A DNA stretch of 64,000 nt from Phenylobacterium sp. CCH9-H3 (lineage in GTDB: Bacteria; Pseudomonadota; Alphaproteobacteria; Caulobacterales; Caulobacteraceae): contig NZ_LSJI01000266.1 in the NCBI RefSeq assembly GCF_001557235.1, positions 10,163 through 74,162 of the forward strand, read 5' to 3'. The notes under the pieces were generated by a model. The model was not told where the DNA came from, did not search any database, and saw only the letters and a program-made list of their open reading frames with translations. Shown here piece by piece: positions 42,007 to 50,645 of the stretch (within the stretch, counting starts at the first letter, position 1; every line of letters begins with the position of its first letter). A program made the position numbers and the translations under genes.

Positions 42007-42903
42007 ATGACCGCAGGAGAGACCGACCTGACCGGCCGCGTCGTCATCGTCACCGGAGCCGGCAAGGGCCTGGGCCGGGCCTACGCCCTCGATCTCGCCG
42101 CCCGCGGCGCCTGCGTGGTGGTCAACAATCGCTGGAGCGACCGGACCCAGCCGCCCAGCGCCGAAACCGTCGTCGCCGAGATCGTGGCCCGCGGCGGCCG
42201 GGCGATCGCGAACCTGGATCCCGCCGAGGCCCCGGCCACCGGCCGGCGTCTGGTCGAACAGGCGCTGGACACGTTCGGCCGCCTCGATGGCGTGGTGTCC
42301 AACGCCGGCGTTCCAGAAACCCTGCGCCTCCACCGGCAGACGGCGGAAGGTTTCCGCCGGGTCTTTGACATCAACTTCTTCGGCGCCTTCGATCTCGTCC
42401 ATGCCGCCTGGCCGGAGTTGTCCCGGAACGGCGGCCGCATCGTGGTCAGCGCCTCGGCCGCTGGCCTGCACGGCGGCGACGGCATGGCGGCCTATGCCTC
42501 ATCCAAGGCGGCGCTGATCGGCCTGGTACGGGGATTGGCGACCGAAGGCCGGCCGCGGAACGTCCTGATCAACGCCATCGCACCCTATGCGGTCACCGCC
42601 ATGACCGAGCCGTACCTCGCCCCGGGCCAGGCGGAGCGGATGGATCCCGCCGCCGTGGCGCCGCTGGTCTCCTGGCTGGTGAGCGAGGCCTGCGACATCA
42701 CCGGCCAGACGCTGGTCTCCGGCGGCGGGCGGCTGCGCATCGCCACGGCCGTCGAGGGCGCGCCGGTCCGACTGGACGGACCGATCGGCGCGGCGGTCCA
42801 CGCCGCCATCCGCGCCGAACCGCGCGAGGCCTATCCCGACTCCCACGCGGCCTTCGCGGCCTTCATGGACGGCCGCCCCGCGCTGGCCGCCACCCCCGCA
42901 TAA
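42007..42903 (+). CDS. SDR, 3-hydroxyacyl-CoA dehydrogenase-like
   Basis: A 298-residue SDR resembling the dehydrogenase part of peroxisomal multifunctional enzyme 2. TGAGKGLGRAYALDLAARGACVVVNN with the typical long loop, SNAGVPE, catalytic SASAAGLHGGDGMAAYASSKAA. The C-terminal extra 40 residues fit that subfamily. With the thiolase 15 bp and the ligase further downstream, it fits a beta-oxidation-like module (ligase, dehydrogenase, thiolase). ATG after GAGGAGGAG. Confidence 0.83.
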   Translation: MTAGETDLTGRVVIVTGAGKGLGRAYALDLAARGACVVVNNRWSDRTQPPSAETVVAEIVARGGRAIANLDPAEAPATGRRLVEQALDTFGRLDGVVSNAGVPETLRLHRQTAEGFRRVFDINFFGAFDLVHAAWPELSRNGGRIVVSASAAGLHGGDGMAAYASSKAALIGLVRGLATEGRPRNVLINAIAPYAVTAMTEPYLAPGQAERMDPAAVAPLVSWLVSEACDITGQTLVSGGGRLRIATAVEGAPVRLDGPIGAAVHAAIRAEPREAYPDSHAAFAAFMDGRPALAATPA

Positions 42904-42918
42904 TCGGACGAGGAACAG

Positions 42919-44139
42919 ATGGTCTATATTCTAGGCGGCTGGCAGTCGGACTTCTCCCAGAACTGGGCCCGTCGGCAGATGGACTTCGCCGACGCCTTCG
43001 CCGAGGTGGTGGGCGAGGGGCTCGCCGCCGTCGACCTGGAGCCCAAGGACATCGACACCGGCCACGTGGGCAACTTCGTGGGTGAGCTGTTCGCCGGCCA
43101 GGGTCTGCTGGGCGGTTTCTTCGGCCTCGTGCATCCCGACTTCGACGGCATGCCGACCGCCCGGCACGAGGCGGCCTGCGCCTCGGGCAGCGTGGCGATC
43201 CTCGCCGCCACCGCCGAGATCGAGGCCGGCCGCTACGACACTGCCTGCGTCGTCGGCCTGGAGATGATGCGCAATGTCTCGGGCCAGCAGGCGGCGCAGA
43301 ACCTGGGCGCGGCGGCCTGGACCGGCCACGAACTGCAGGACGCGACCTATCTCTGGCCGCGCGCCTTCTCGGACCTGGGCGAGGAGTACGACCGCCGGTG
43401 GGGCCTGAAGTACGAGCACCTGATGCGGATCGCGGAGATCAACTTCGCCAACGCCAAGAAGAACCCCAACGCCCAGACCCGGCAGTGGGCGTTCAACGAC
43501 AAGAGCTTCACCGCCGACGACGAGGCCAATCCGGTCATCGAGGGCATGATCCGCAAGAACGACTGCGGCCAGGTCACCGATGGCGCAGCGGTCGTGTTCC
43601 TCGCCTCGGAGAAGGCCGCCCGCGAATATGCCGACAAGCGCGGCGTGCCGCTGGAGAGCCTGCCGCGGATCAAGGGCTGGGGGCATACCTCGGCGCCGAT
43701 CAGCTACGACCGCAAGGTGCGCGCCAGCGAGGGCCAGCCCTACGTCTTCCCGCGGGTCAAACAGGCGATCGACGCGGCGCGCGGCCGCGCCGGGGTGACG
43801 GACATCTCGGAGCTGGACGCCGTCGAGACCCACGACTGCTTCACCACCACGGAATACATGGCCATCGAGCATCTCGGCCTGACCGCCCCCGGCGAAGCCT
43901 GGAAGGCCGTGGAGGACGGCTCCATCGAGATCAGCGGGCGCCTGCCGATCAACCCGTCCGGCGGCCTGATCGGCCTCGGCCACCCGGTGGGCGCCACCGG
44001 CGTGCGGATGACGCTGGACGCCTTCAAGCAGGTGACCGGCCAAGCGGGCGACTACCAGGTCGAGGGGGCCAAGACCGTCCAGACGCTGAACATCGGCGGC
44101 TCGACCACCACCACGGTCAGCCTCGTCGTCGGCGTCTGA
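42919..44139 (+). CDS. SCP-x type thiolase
   Basis: A 406-residue thiolase-fold protein of the sterol-carrier-protein-x group. Nucleophile Cys87 in HEAACASGSVA; HDCF motif in AVETHDCFTTTEYMA, where the second Cys sits in this group; and NPSGGLIGLGHPVGATG with the catalytic His. SCP-x thiolases cleave branched or cyclic 3-ketoacyl-CoAs rather than straight chains, in line with a terpenoid- or aromatic-type substrate. In an operon between the SDR and the ligase. Confidence 0.85.
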   Translation: MVYILGGWQSDFSQNWARRQMDFADAFAEVVGEGLAAVDLEPKDIDTGHVGNFVGELFAGQGLLGGFFGLVHPDFDGMPTARHEAACASGSVAILAATAEIEAGRYDTACVVGLEMMRNVSGQQAAQNLGAAAWTGHELQDATYLWPRAFSDLGEEYDRRWGLKYEHLMRIAEINFANAKKNPNAQTRQWAFNDKSFTADDEANPVIEGMIRKNDCGQVTDGAAVVFLASEKAAREYADKRGVPLESLPRIKGWGHTSAPISYDRKVRASEGQPYVFPRVKQAIDAARGRAGVTDISELDAVETHDCFTTTEYMAIEHLGLTAPGEAWKAVEDGSIEISGRLPINPSGGLIGLGHPVGATGVRMTLDAFKQVTGQAGDYQVEGAKTVQTLNIGGSTTTTVSLVVGV

Positions 44140-44141
44140 GG

Positions 44142-45932
44142 ATGGCCGACAGCGCCGAGGCCCCCGTGAAGGCGCCGTTTCGCGAGGCGCACCTGATGCC
44201 CGTGGACCTGGAGATTGAGCGTCGCCCGGACGGCACGGTCCTCATCGCCTCCAGGATCCCGCTGCGGCCGTACGAGGCCAACATCCCGGCCGCCTTCGCC
44301 CGCCGGGCCGAGGTGTCTGCCGAGAAACCAGCATTGGCCCAGCGAGGCGCCGACGGTGAATGGGCCTACACCTCGTACGCCCAGCTCAAGCGGGACATGG
44401 ACGCCGCCACCCAGTGGCTGCTCAGCGAGGCCCCCGCGGGCCCGGTGCTGATCCTGGCCGGGAACACGCCCGCCTTCGCGGTGATGAGCTTCGCCGCCCA
44501 GGCCGCGGGTCGCGCGGCCTGCCCAGTCAGCGTCACCTATGCGGCGCTCGGCGGCGACTATGGCCGCCTGGCGCATGTGGTCGACAAGGTGAAACCGGGC
44601 GTGGTGTTCGCCGAAGACACCGCCATGGCCAAGGGCGCGCTGGACAGCCTGGACCTACACGGCGCGCACATCGTGACGGCGACGCCCGCCGCCCTGTCCA
44701 AGTCCGCCACAGCCTATGCGGACGTCCTGGCGACGCCGATCACGGCCGCGGTCGCCGCCTCCATCGCTGGATTGAAGCCGCAGGACCGGGCCGCCCTGAT
44801 GCTGACGTCGGGATCGACCGGCCTGCCCAAGGTCGTGCCCATCACCTTCGACAACCTGATGGCCAATTCCACCCAGTGCCAGCAGACCATCGGGGAGGCG
44901 GCGGGTTGGCATGACGTGATGCTGGACTGGCTGCCCTGGCATCATGCGGCCGGCGCCTTCGTGCTGCGGACGACCCTGCTGGAGGGCGGCACGCTCTACA
45001 TCGACGACGGCAAGCCGGCGCCCGGCCTGTTCGAGACGTCGATCCAGAACCTGCGCGAGATCCCGGTCAGCTACTTCAACAATGTGCCGCTGGGCTACGC
45101 CATGCTGGTGGACGCCCTGGAGCAGGACGCGGTCCTGCGGGCGACCTTCTTCAAGAAGATGCGCCTGATGCTCTATGGCGGCGCGGGCCTGCCGCAGACC
45201 GTCATGGACCGCCTGCAGGCCGCCGCCGTCGCCGAGACCGGCCACCGGATCATGATGACCAGCGGCTACGGCATGACCGAAACCGTTTCGGCCTTCATGG
45301 TCATCCACTTCGAGACCGACCGGGTGGGCATCGGCCTGCCGGCGCCGGGCACGACGATCAAGCTGTCGCCGAGCGGTGACCGCTACGAACTGCGCGCTCG
45401 CGGGCCCAACGTCACGACGGGCTACCTCGACGAGCCGGAGAAGACGGCGGCGGCGTTCGACGAGGAGGGATTCTACCGGACGGGGGACCTCGTGGTGTTC
45501 CACGATGCGCAGGACCCGACCAAGGGGCTGGCGTTCTCGGGGCGGGCCGCCGAGGAGTTCAAGCTCTCCAGCGGCGCCTGGGTCTATGGCGGCGCCGTGC
45601 GCGACGGGCTGATCAAGGCGCTGTCGCCGCTGGTGACGGACCTGGTGCTCTGCGACGACGGCCGCCCCTGGCTGGGCGTGATGCTGTGGCCCAAGCCCGA
45701 TGCCGACCCGGCGGAGATCGCCAAGCGCCTGGCGGCGTTCAACGGCGGGCAGCACGGCAGCGCGGGGCGCGTGAAGCGGGCGCTGCTGCTCACCGAGCCG
45801 CCCAGCGCCAACGCCCACGAGATCTCGGACAAGGGCACCATCAACCGCCGGGCCGTGATCGACCGCCGGGCAGGGGAGGTGGAACGGCTCTACGCGGAAA
45901 TCCCTGATGAGGAGGTGATCGTCCTTGGCTGA
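44142..45932 (+). CDS. Feruloyl-CoA synthetase-like acyl-CoA ligase
   Basis: A 596-residue ANL ligase of the feruloyl-CoA synthase type, longer than usual because of an N-terminal stretch IERRPDGTVLIASRIPLRPYEANIP that feruloyl-CoA synthases share. P-loop ALMLTSGSTGLPKVVPITFDN, SGYGMTET (A5), FYRTGDLV (A7). In place of the usual A8 loop there is GRAAEEFKLSSGAWVYGGAVRD, also typical. The C-terminal lysine may be in SDKGTINRRAV. Starts 2 bp after the thiolase. Likely substrate an aromatic or phenylpropanoid acid. Confidence 0.82.
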   Translation: MADSAEAPVKAPFREAHLMPVDLEIERRPDGTVLIASRIPLRPYEANIPAAFARRAEVSAEKPALAQRGADGEWAYTSYAQLKRDMDAATQWLLSEAPAGPVLILAGNTPAFAVMSFAAQAAGRAACPVSVTYAALGGDYGRLAHVVDKVKPGVVFAEDTAMAKGALDSLDLHGAHIVTATPAALSKSATAYADVLATPITAAVAASIAGLKPQDRAALMLTSGSTGLPKVVPITFDNLMANSTQCQQTIGEAAGWHDVMLDWLPWHHAAGAFVLRTTLLEGGTLYIDDGKPAPGLFETSIQNLREIPVSYFNNVPLGYAMLVDALEQDAVLRATFFKKMRLMLYGGAGLPQTVMDRLQAAAVAETGHRIMMTSGYGMTETVSAFMVIHFETDRVGIGLPAPGTTIKLSPSGDRYELRARGPNVTTGYLDEPEKTAAAFDEEGFYRTGDLVVFHDAQDPTKGLAFSGRAAEEFKLSSGAWVYGGAVRDGLIKALSPLVTDLVLCDDGRPWLGVMLWPKPDADPAEIAKRLAAFNGGQHGSAGRVKRALLLTEPPSANAHEISDKGTINRRAVIDRRAGEVERLYAEIPDEEVIVLG

Positions 45933-45935
45933 GGG

Positions 45936-46760
45936 CTAACGCTGCGTGTGCGGCGTCCACTCGGCGCCGACCTGCGCATAGTCGGCGCTGAACCAGCGAG
46001 GATAGCCGTGCAGGGTCTGGCCGCCGTCGGCCAGCACCTCGGCGCCGGTGACGTAGCCTGCCTCGTCGCTGCACAGGAAGGCGGCCAGGCGCGCGATATC
46101 CTCCGGCCGCCCCAGGCGGCCCACCGGCGTGTTGGAGATCGCGTCCGCCCGCACCGCCGGATCGTCGATCAGCGACCTGGTCATCGCGGTCTCGATCACG
46201 CCCGGGAGGACCAGGTTCACCCGGATCCGCCAGACCCCCAGCTCGGACGCCAGCGACTTGGCCAGCATCCGCACGCCCGCCTTTGACGCGGCATAGGCGC
46301 CCAGCAGGTCGCAGATATGGGTGGCGGCGGTCGATGCGGTGAACAGGATCGCGCCGCCCCGGCCTCCGTCGCGCATGAGGCGCGCGGCGGCCTGAGCCAT
46401 GAGGAAGCCGCCGTTCAGGTTGACGTCCACGTGCTTGCGCCACTGGTCGAACGGCGTGTCGATAAGCGCGCCATAGCGGCCATAGCCCGCGTTGAGGAAG
46501 GCGGCGTCGAGGCGGCCGAAGCGGTCCCGGATCGCCGAGAACAGCCCTGCGACCGCGTCCGGATCGGATTGATCGCAGGCGTGGGCCAGCACGCCCCGGC
46601 CCGCCGCGCCCAGCGCCCTGGCGACCTCTTCCAGCGCGTCCGCCCGCCGGTCGGTGACCACGAGGTCGGCCCCGCGCGCCGCGAAGGCGGCCGCCCCGGC
46701 CGCGCCAATGTCGCCCGCCGCGCCCGTGACGAGGACCGTGCGTCCACTGTAGTCGACCAT
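45936..46760 (-). CDS. SDR oxidoreductase
   Basis: A 274-residue classical SDR: TGAAGDIGAAGAAAFAARGADLVVTD with Asp after the second strand (NAD preference), LNAGYGRYG, TASTAATHICDLLGAYAASKAG, and the terminal GAEVLADGGQTLHGYPRWF. Faces left, convergent with the ligase 3 bp away. ATG after GGAGGCGGCGAG. Motif copy 6 lies about 50 bp upstream, placing it in the regulon. Substrate unknown. Confidence 0.83.
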   Translation of the reverse strand: MVDYSGRTVLVTGAAGDIGAAGAAAFAARGADLVVTDRRADALEEVARALGAAGRGVLAHACDQSDPDAVAGLFSAIRDRFGRLDAAFLNAGYGRYGALIDTPFDQWRKHVDVNLNGGFLMAQAAARLMRDGGRGGAILFTASTAATHICDLLGAYAASKAGVRMLAKSLASELGVWRIRVNLVLPGVIETAMTRSLIDDPAVRADAISNTPVGRLGRPEDIARLAAFLCSDEAGYVTGAEVLADGGQTLHGYPRWFSADYAQVGAEWTPHTQR

Positions 46761-46805
46761 CTCGCCGCCTCCGTTTTCGCTTGCCGCGCCTTGTGGGCGG
46801 ACATT

Positions 46806-46822
46806 AACTTGCATAGAAAGAC
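46806..46822 (+). promoter_or_regulatory. Island motif copy 6 (divergent SDR / DUF1295)
   Basis: AACTTGCATAGAAAGAC has the exact ACTTGCATA core, with a degenerate right half. It lies in the 107-bp gap between two divergent genes and could serve both. Confidence 0.5.
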
Positions 46823-46867
46823 TGTCAAACCGCCCCACACATCGAGGGCGGAACCTGGGGGTGCGGC

Positions 46868-47677
46868 ATGCCGGAATTCGTAGTGGTCCTGGCGGTGAAC
46901 GCCGTCGTGATCCTGGGCCTGTTCGTCCTGGCCTGGGCGATCTGCGTGGCCCAGCGCGATGTGACGCCGGTGGACAGCCTCTGGGGTCTCGGCATGGGCG
47001 TGGTGGCCATCTCCACCTTCCTGCAGACCGGCGGCGGCACGTCGCGGCGAATGATCCTGACCGGCCTCTGCGTCGCCTGGGCGGTGCGGCTGGGCGGCTA
47101 CATGCTGTGGCGCTGGCGCGACCATGGGCCGGATGGCCGCTATGTGCGGATGCTGGACAAGGCCAAGGCCGAGCGGGGCTGGGGCTATGGCTACGCCGCC
47201 TTCCGCCTGGTGTTCCTGCTGCAGATGCCGCTGCTCTGGCTGGTCTGCCTTCCGGTGCAGCTGGGACAGGTTCCGGACCAGCCGGCGGAGCTGGGCGCGC
47301 TCGGCGTCACGGGCGTCGTGCTGGCGGTGTTCGGCCTGATCTTCGAGAGCCTCGCCGACTGGCAGCTCGTTCGCTTCAAGAAGGATCCCGCCAACGCCGG
47401 CCAGGTGATGGACCTGGGCCTGTGGCGCTACACCCGGCATCCCAACTACTTCGGCGACGCTTGCGTCTGGTGGGGCCTGTGGCTGGTGGCGGCGGAGACG
47501 ACGCTGGGCCTGTTCTCGGTGATCGGGCCGCTCTACCTCGTCTACACCCTGACCCGCTGGAGCGGCATGCCCACGGTCGAGGGGCGCATGCGCCGCCGAA
47601 AGCCGGCCTATGAAGACTATATGCGCCGCACCTCGGCCTTCGTCCCCTGGCCGCCCAAGCCCCCCGAAGCCGCCTGA
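46868..47677 (+). CDS. DUF1295 membrane protein (steroid reductase-like)
   Basis: A 269-residue integral membrane protein with about six helices. The C-terminal family motif LWRYTRHPNYFGDACVWWG is the DUF1295/ICMT-type NADPH- or SAM-site motif seen in steroid 5-alpha-reductase relatives. DSLWGLG near the start is also conserved. May reduce or methylate a hydrophobic substrate in the membrane. The flavoprotein gene starts 10 bp later. Confidence 0.82.
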   Translation: MPEFVVVLAVNAVVILGLFVLAWAICVAQRDVTPVDSLWGLGMGVVAISTFLQTGGGTSRRMILTGLCVAWAVRLGGYMLWRWRDHGPDGRYVRMLDKAKAERGWGYGYAAFRLVFLLQMPLLWLVCLPVQLGQVPDQPAELGALGVTGVVLAVFGLIFESLADWQLVRFKKDPANAGQVMDLGLWRYTRHPNYFGDACVWWGLWLVAAETTLGLFSVIGPLYLVYTLTRWSGMPTVEGRMRRRKPAYEDYMRRTSAFVPWPPKPPEAA

Positions 47678-47687
47678 GGTCGCGCCC

Positions 47688-48605
47688 TTGTCCCTGCCTG
47701 CCCATATCGCCGACCGGCTCCGCCTGCCGGCCATCGCCGCCCCGATGTTCCTGGTCTCCGGTGTCGACATGGTCCTGGCCGCCTGCAGGGCCGGGATCAT
47801 CGGCTCGTTCCCGGCCAACAACGCCCGCTCGCTGGAGGAGCTGGACGCCTGGATGGCGACGATCGTCGCCACCCTGCCGGCCGACGCCCCGCCCTGGGCC
47901 ATGAACATCATGGTCCACCGCTCCTACGCCCGCTGGGAGGATGAGCTGGAACTGGTGCTGAAGCACCGCCCGCCCATCGTCATCACGGCCCTGGGCAGCC
48001 CGTCGGCGGTCGTCGACGCGATCCACGGCTATGGCGGCCTGGTCTATGCCGACGTCAACTCCCTGACCTTCGCGCACAAGGCGGCGGCCACCGGCGTGGA
48101 CGGGCTGATCCTCGTGGCGGCCGGAGCGGGCGGCCACACCGGCCCCATCTCGGGATTCGCCTTCGCCCCGGCGGTGCGCGAGTGGTTCGAGGGCACGATC
48201 GCGCTGGGCGGCGGCATCGGTTCGGGCCAGGCCATCCGCGCTGCGCGGATGCTCGGCGCCGATCTGGCCTACCTGGGCACGCGGCTCATCGCCTGCGAGG
48301 AGAGCCTGGCCGTCCCCGGCTACAAGCAGATGCTGGTGGAAGCCTCGGCCGAGGATATCGTCACCTCCGCCGCCCTGACCGGCATGCCGGCCAACTGGCT
48401 GAAGGCCAGCCTCCTGGCCGCCGGCTACGACGCCGAGGGCCTGAAGACCAAGGCCGAGATCAACCTGGGCCGGCCGGAGGACGCCGCCAAGCGCTGGCGC
48501 GACGTCTGGTCCGCCGGCCACGGGGCCGGGCAGGTGAAGGCCGTCGAGCCGCTGGCCGCGATCATCGACAAGCTGGCGGCGGAGTACGCGCAAGCGGCCG
48601 GCTGA
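47688..48605 (+). CDS. Nitronate monooxygenase-type flavin oxidoreductase
   Basis: A 305-residue FMN TIM-barrel protein of the NMO/2-nitropropane dioxygenase family. RLRLPAIAAPMFLVSG near the N-terminus, AAGAGGHTGPISGF with the conserved His, and GGIGSGQAIRAARMLGADLAYLGTRL for FMN phosphate. Many members are enoyl reductases or quinone reductases rather than nitronate oxidases. TTG start with GAGG 9 nt upstream; it follows the DUF1295 gene closely. Confidence 0.82.
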   Translation: MSLPAHIADRLRLPAIAAPMFLVSGVDMVLAACRAGIIGSFPANNARSLEELDAWMATIVATLPADAPPWAMNIMVHRSYARWEDELELVLKHRPPIVITALGSPSAVVDAIHGYGGLVYADVNSLTFAHKAAATGVDGLILVAAGAGGHTGPISGFAFAPAVREWFEGTIALGGGIGSGQAIRAARMLGADLAYLGTRLIACEESLAVPGYKQMLVEASAEDIVTSAALTGMPANWLKASLLAAGYDAEGLKTKAEINLGRPEDAAKRWRDVWSAGHGAGQVKAVEPLAAIIDKLAAEYAQAAG

Positions 48606-48666
48606 GCCGCGCCTTGACAACGGGGCGGCCATTTTCGAAGGGTCGGCAGGCGCAGCCCGAGGCGAT

Positions 48667-49623
48667 ATGGCCGATCCCCAACCGAACGACGTCCCGCCGG
48701 CTCCGACCCAGCTCGTCCAGGCCAACTCCGCGACCCGGGCCCTGAACATCCTCGGCGACCGCTGGACGCTGATGATCCTCTACCTGGCCTTCCAGCGCGT
48801 GCGGCGGTTCGACGAGTTCCAGGGGCGCATCGGCCTGGCTCGCAGCCTGCTGATCGACCGCCTCCGACGGCTGCAGAAGGCGGGGCTGCTGGAGAAGGTG
48901 CGCTATCAGGAGCGGCCGGTGCGGGAGGAATACCACCTGTCGCCCATGGGACTCGACCTCTACAGCCTGGCCCTGATGATCATCCGCTGGGAGAAGCGCT
49001 GGTTCTACGATCCGGCCAACCCTGCGCACCGGCTGGTCCACAGCTGCGGCCACGAATTCACACCCGAGTTCCGCTGTCGCGGCTGCGGCGAGCTCGTGAC
49101 GCCCCGCGACGTCTATGTGGCGGAGGGGCCGGGCGCAGGGTTCGAGCCCTCGCCGCCGCCCCGGGTGCAGCGCCGGTCCATCGTGCCGGCCGACAGCCTG
49201 AACCAGGGCAACCCGATGCTGGACCGCGCCTTCCAGGTGCTGGGCGACCGCTGGACCAGCCACGTGATCGCTTCGGCCTTCCTGGGGCGGCGGCGGTTCA
49301 ACGACTTCCAGCAGTCGCTGGGGGTGGCGCCCAACATCCTGGCGGACCGCCTGTCCCGACTGGTGGACCTGGGCGTGCTGCGCAAGGAGCTCTACCAGCA
49401 GCGGCCCGAGCGCTGGGAGTACCGCCTGACGGAGGAAGGGCGCGACCTCTATCCCCTGATCGCCGAGCTCAACCGCTGGGGCGACCGCTGGCTGGACGGG
49501 GGGAAGGGCCCGCCGCTCATCACCCACCACCGCCCCTGCGGCCACGTCCTGGAGGGGAAGGTCACCTGCGACCACTGCCGCGCCGAGGTCGCTGCGCAGG
49601 ACGTGACGCCGCCCGGCGGCTGA
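48667..49623 (+). CDS. Tandem HxlR transcriptional regulator with CGH/CxxC modules (2)
   Basis: A 318-residue paralogue of the regulator at 39841. Two HxlR winged helices (about 24-115 and 184-277: RALNILGDRWTLMILYLAF...RRFDEF and RAFQVLGDRWTSHVIASAF...RRFNDF). Both C-terminal modules are intact, C127-G-H-x7-C137-x2-C140 and C291-G-H-x7-C301-x2-C304. No N-terminal redox Cys. ATG 61 bp after the flavoprotein gene. I see no clear island motif immediately upstream, so it may be read through from the DUF1295 promoter. Confidence 0.85.
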   Translation: MADPQPNDVPPAPTQLVQANSATRALNILGDRWTLMILYLAFQRVRRFDEFQGRIGLARSLLIDRLRRLQKAGLLEKVRYQERPVREEYHLSPMGLDLYSLALMIIRWEKRWFYDPANPAHRLVHSCGHEFTPEFRCRGCGELVTPRDVYVAEGPGAGFEPSPPPRVQRRSIVPADSLNQGNPMLDRAFQVLGDRWTSHVIASAFLGRRRFNDFQQSLGVAPNILADRLSRLVDLGVLRKELYQQRPERWEYRLTEEGRDLYPLIAELNRWGDRWLDGGKGPPLITHHRPCGHVLEGKVTCDHCRAEVAAQDVTPPGG

Positions 49624-49626
49624 CGC

Positions 49627-50160
49627 CTACTTGGCGACGGGCCGCGAGATCATCTCGCGCACTTCATCGGTCATGGGTTTGCCGGCCTTCATGTCCGCGC
49701 TGATCCGGCCGTCGAAATACTCCCGCCACTCGCTGACCAGCAGCCCGCGGAACTGCAGGCTGCCGGCGTAGGGGATGGCCACATGCTGGCCTGTGGTCAG
49801 GGTGAACTCGTCCACGCCCTCCATGAACAGGCGGTCGGCGGACTCGGCATAGTCGAAGATGCGCCAGCTGTTGCTGCCCGGCGCGATCACGGACTTCATG
49901 TTCTGCAGCGCGGTCCGCATGGCCGCCTTGCCCCGGATCGCGGGCGCGTAGCCGGACGAGTTGCGCCAGACGATGTCGTCCGTGACGTGGGCCAGCACGC
50001 CGTCCACGTCCTGCCGTTTCCAGGCGGCGATGATCGCTTCCAGCACGGGATAGAGGCGCGGCATGGCGGCGGTCTCCTTGGCGAGGGCGGGGGCGGCGAT
50101 CAGGGCGCCCGCGGCGGCCATGACGGTGCGACGCAGGAGGTGATGGGGCGGCCCGCTCAT
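49627..50160 (-). CDS. Exported SnoaL-like protein (pair A, periplasmic)
   Basis: A 177-residue protein with a signal peptide (LLRRTVMAAAGALIAAPALA) and an NTF2/SnoaL fold: LEAIIAAWKRQDVDGVLAHVTDDIVWRNS, RLFMEGVDEFTLTTGQ, VSEWREYFDGR. It is a paralogue of the next gene, which lacks the signal. The Arg of the limonene-epoxide-hydrolase triad is Gly here (EGVDEF), so hydrolase activity is doubtful. Overlaps the upstream gene by 4 bp; last of the TonB receptor operon. Confidence 0.78.
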   Translation of the reverse strand: MSGPPHHLLRRTVMAAAGALIAAPALAKETAAMPRLYPVLEAIIAAWKRQDVDGVLAHVTDDIVWRNSSGYAPAIRGKAAMRTALQNMKSVIAPGSNSWRIFDYAESADRLFMEGVDEFTLTTGQHVAIPYAGSLQFRGLLVSEWREYFDGRISADMKAGKPMTDEVREMISRPVAK

Positions 50161-50588
50161 CGCGCGACCTCCCGGTCCAGGAGTTCCAGAACCTGACGCG
50201 TCAAAGGCGCGCCGGCCTTCTGCTCCGCCATGACGCTGAGATCGACGTAGTCGCGCCAGCCCGCGATCAGGTCGCCGCGGAAGTCGAGGATCCCCGCATA
50301 GGGCGTGGCGACCCGGCGCCCCTCCGTCGTGCGATAGTCGTCGACGCCCTCGACGAACAGGCGGTCGCCCGCCTCCGCATGGGCGAAGATGCGCCATTCG
50401 ATCCGGTGCATGTCGGCCTGGAAGCGCTCCAGCAGCTTGCGCGCCGCGGCCTTGCCCCGAACCGGCGGCATGACCGCCACGGCGTAGTGCCAGACGATGT
50501 CGTCGGCCATGAAGCCCAGGACGCGATCGACGTCCTTGGCCTGCCAGGCGTGGATCACCTGCTGGAGGATGGCGTAGAGGCGGCTCAT
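50157..50588 (-). CDS. SnoaL-like protein (pair A, cytosolic)
   Basis: A 143-residue NTF2-fold protein: LQQVIHAWQAKDVDRVLGFMADDIVWHY, RLFVEGVDDYRT, IAGWRDYVDL. Close paralogue of the following periplasmic gene. Asp83 and Asp116 match limonene epoxide hydrolase acids, but the Arg between them is Gly81. Could be a polyketide-cyclase-like isomerase. Sits 57 bp behind the TonB receptor on the same strand. Confidence 0.8.
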   Translation of the reverse strand: MSRLYAILQQVIHAWQAKDVDRVLGFMADDIVWHYAVAVMPPVRGKAAARKLLERFQADMHRIEWRIFAHAEAGDRLFVEGVDDYRTTEGRRVATPYAGILDFRGDLIAGWRDYVDLSVMAEQKAGAPLTRQVLELLDREVAR

Positions 50589-50645
50589 CCGGACTCCGGA
50601 CTCAGAAAGGGAAGCGCCGGGCGGCTGGCCGCCCGGCGACGGGAT

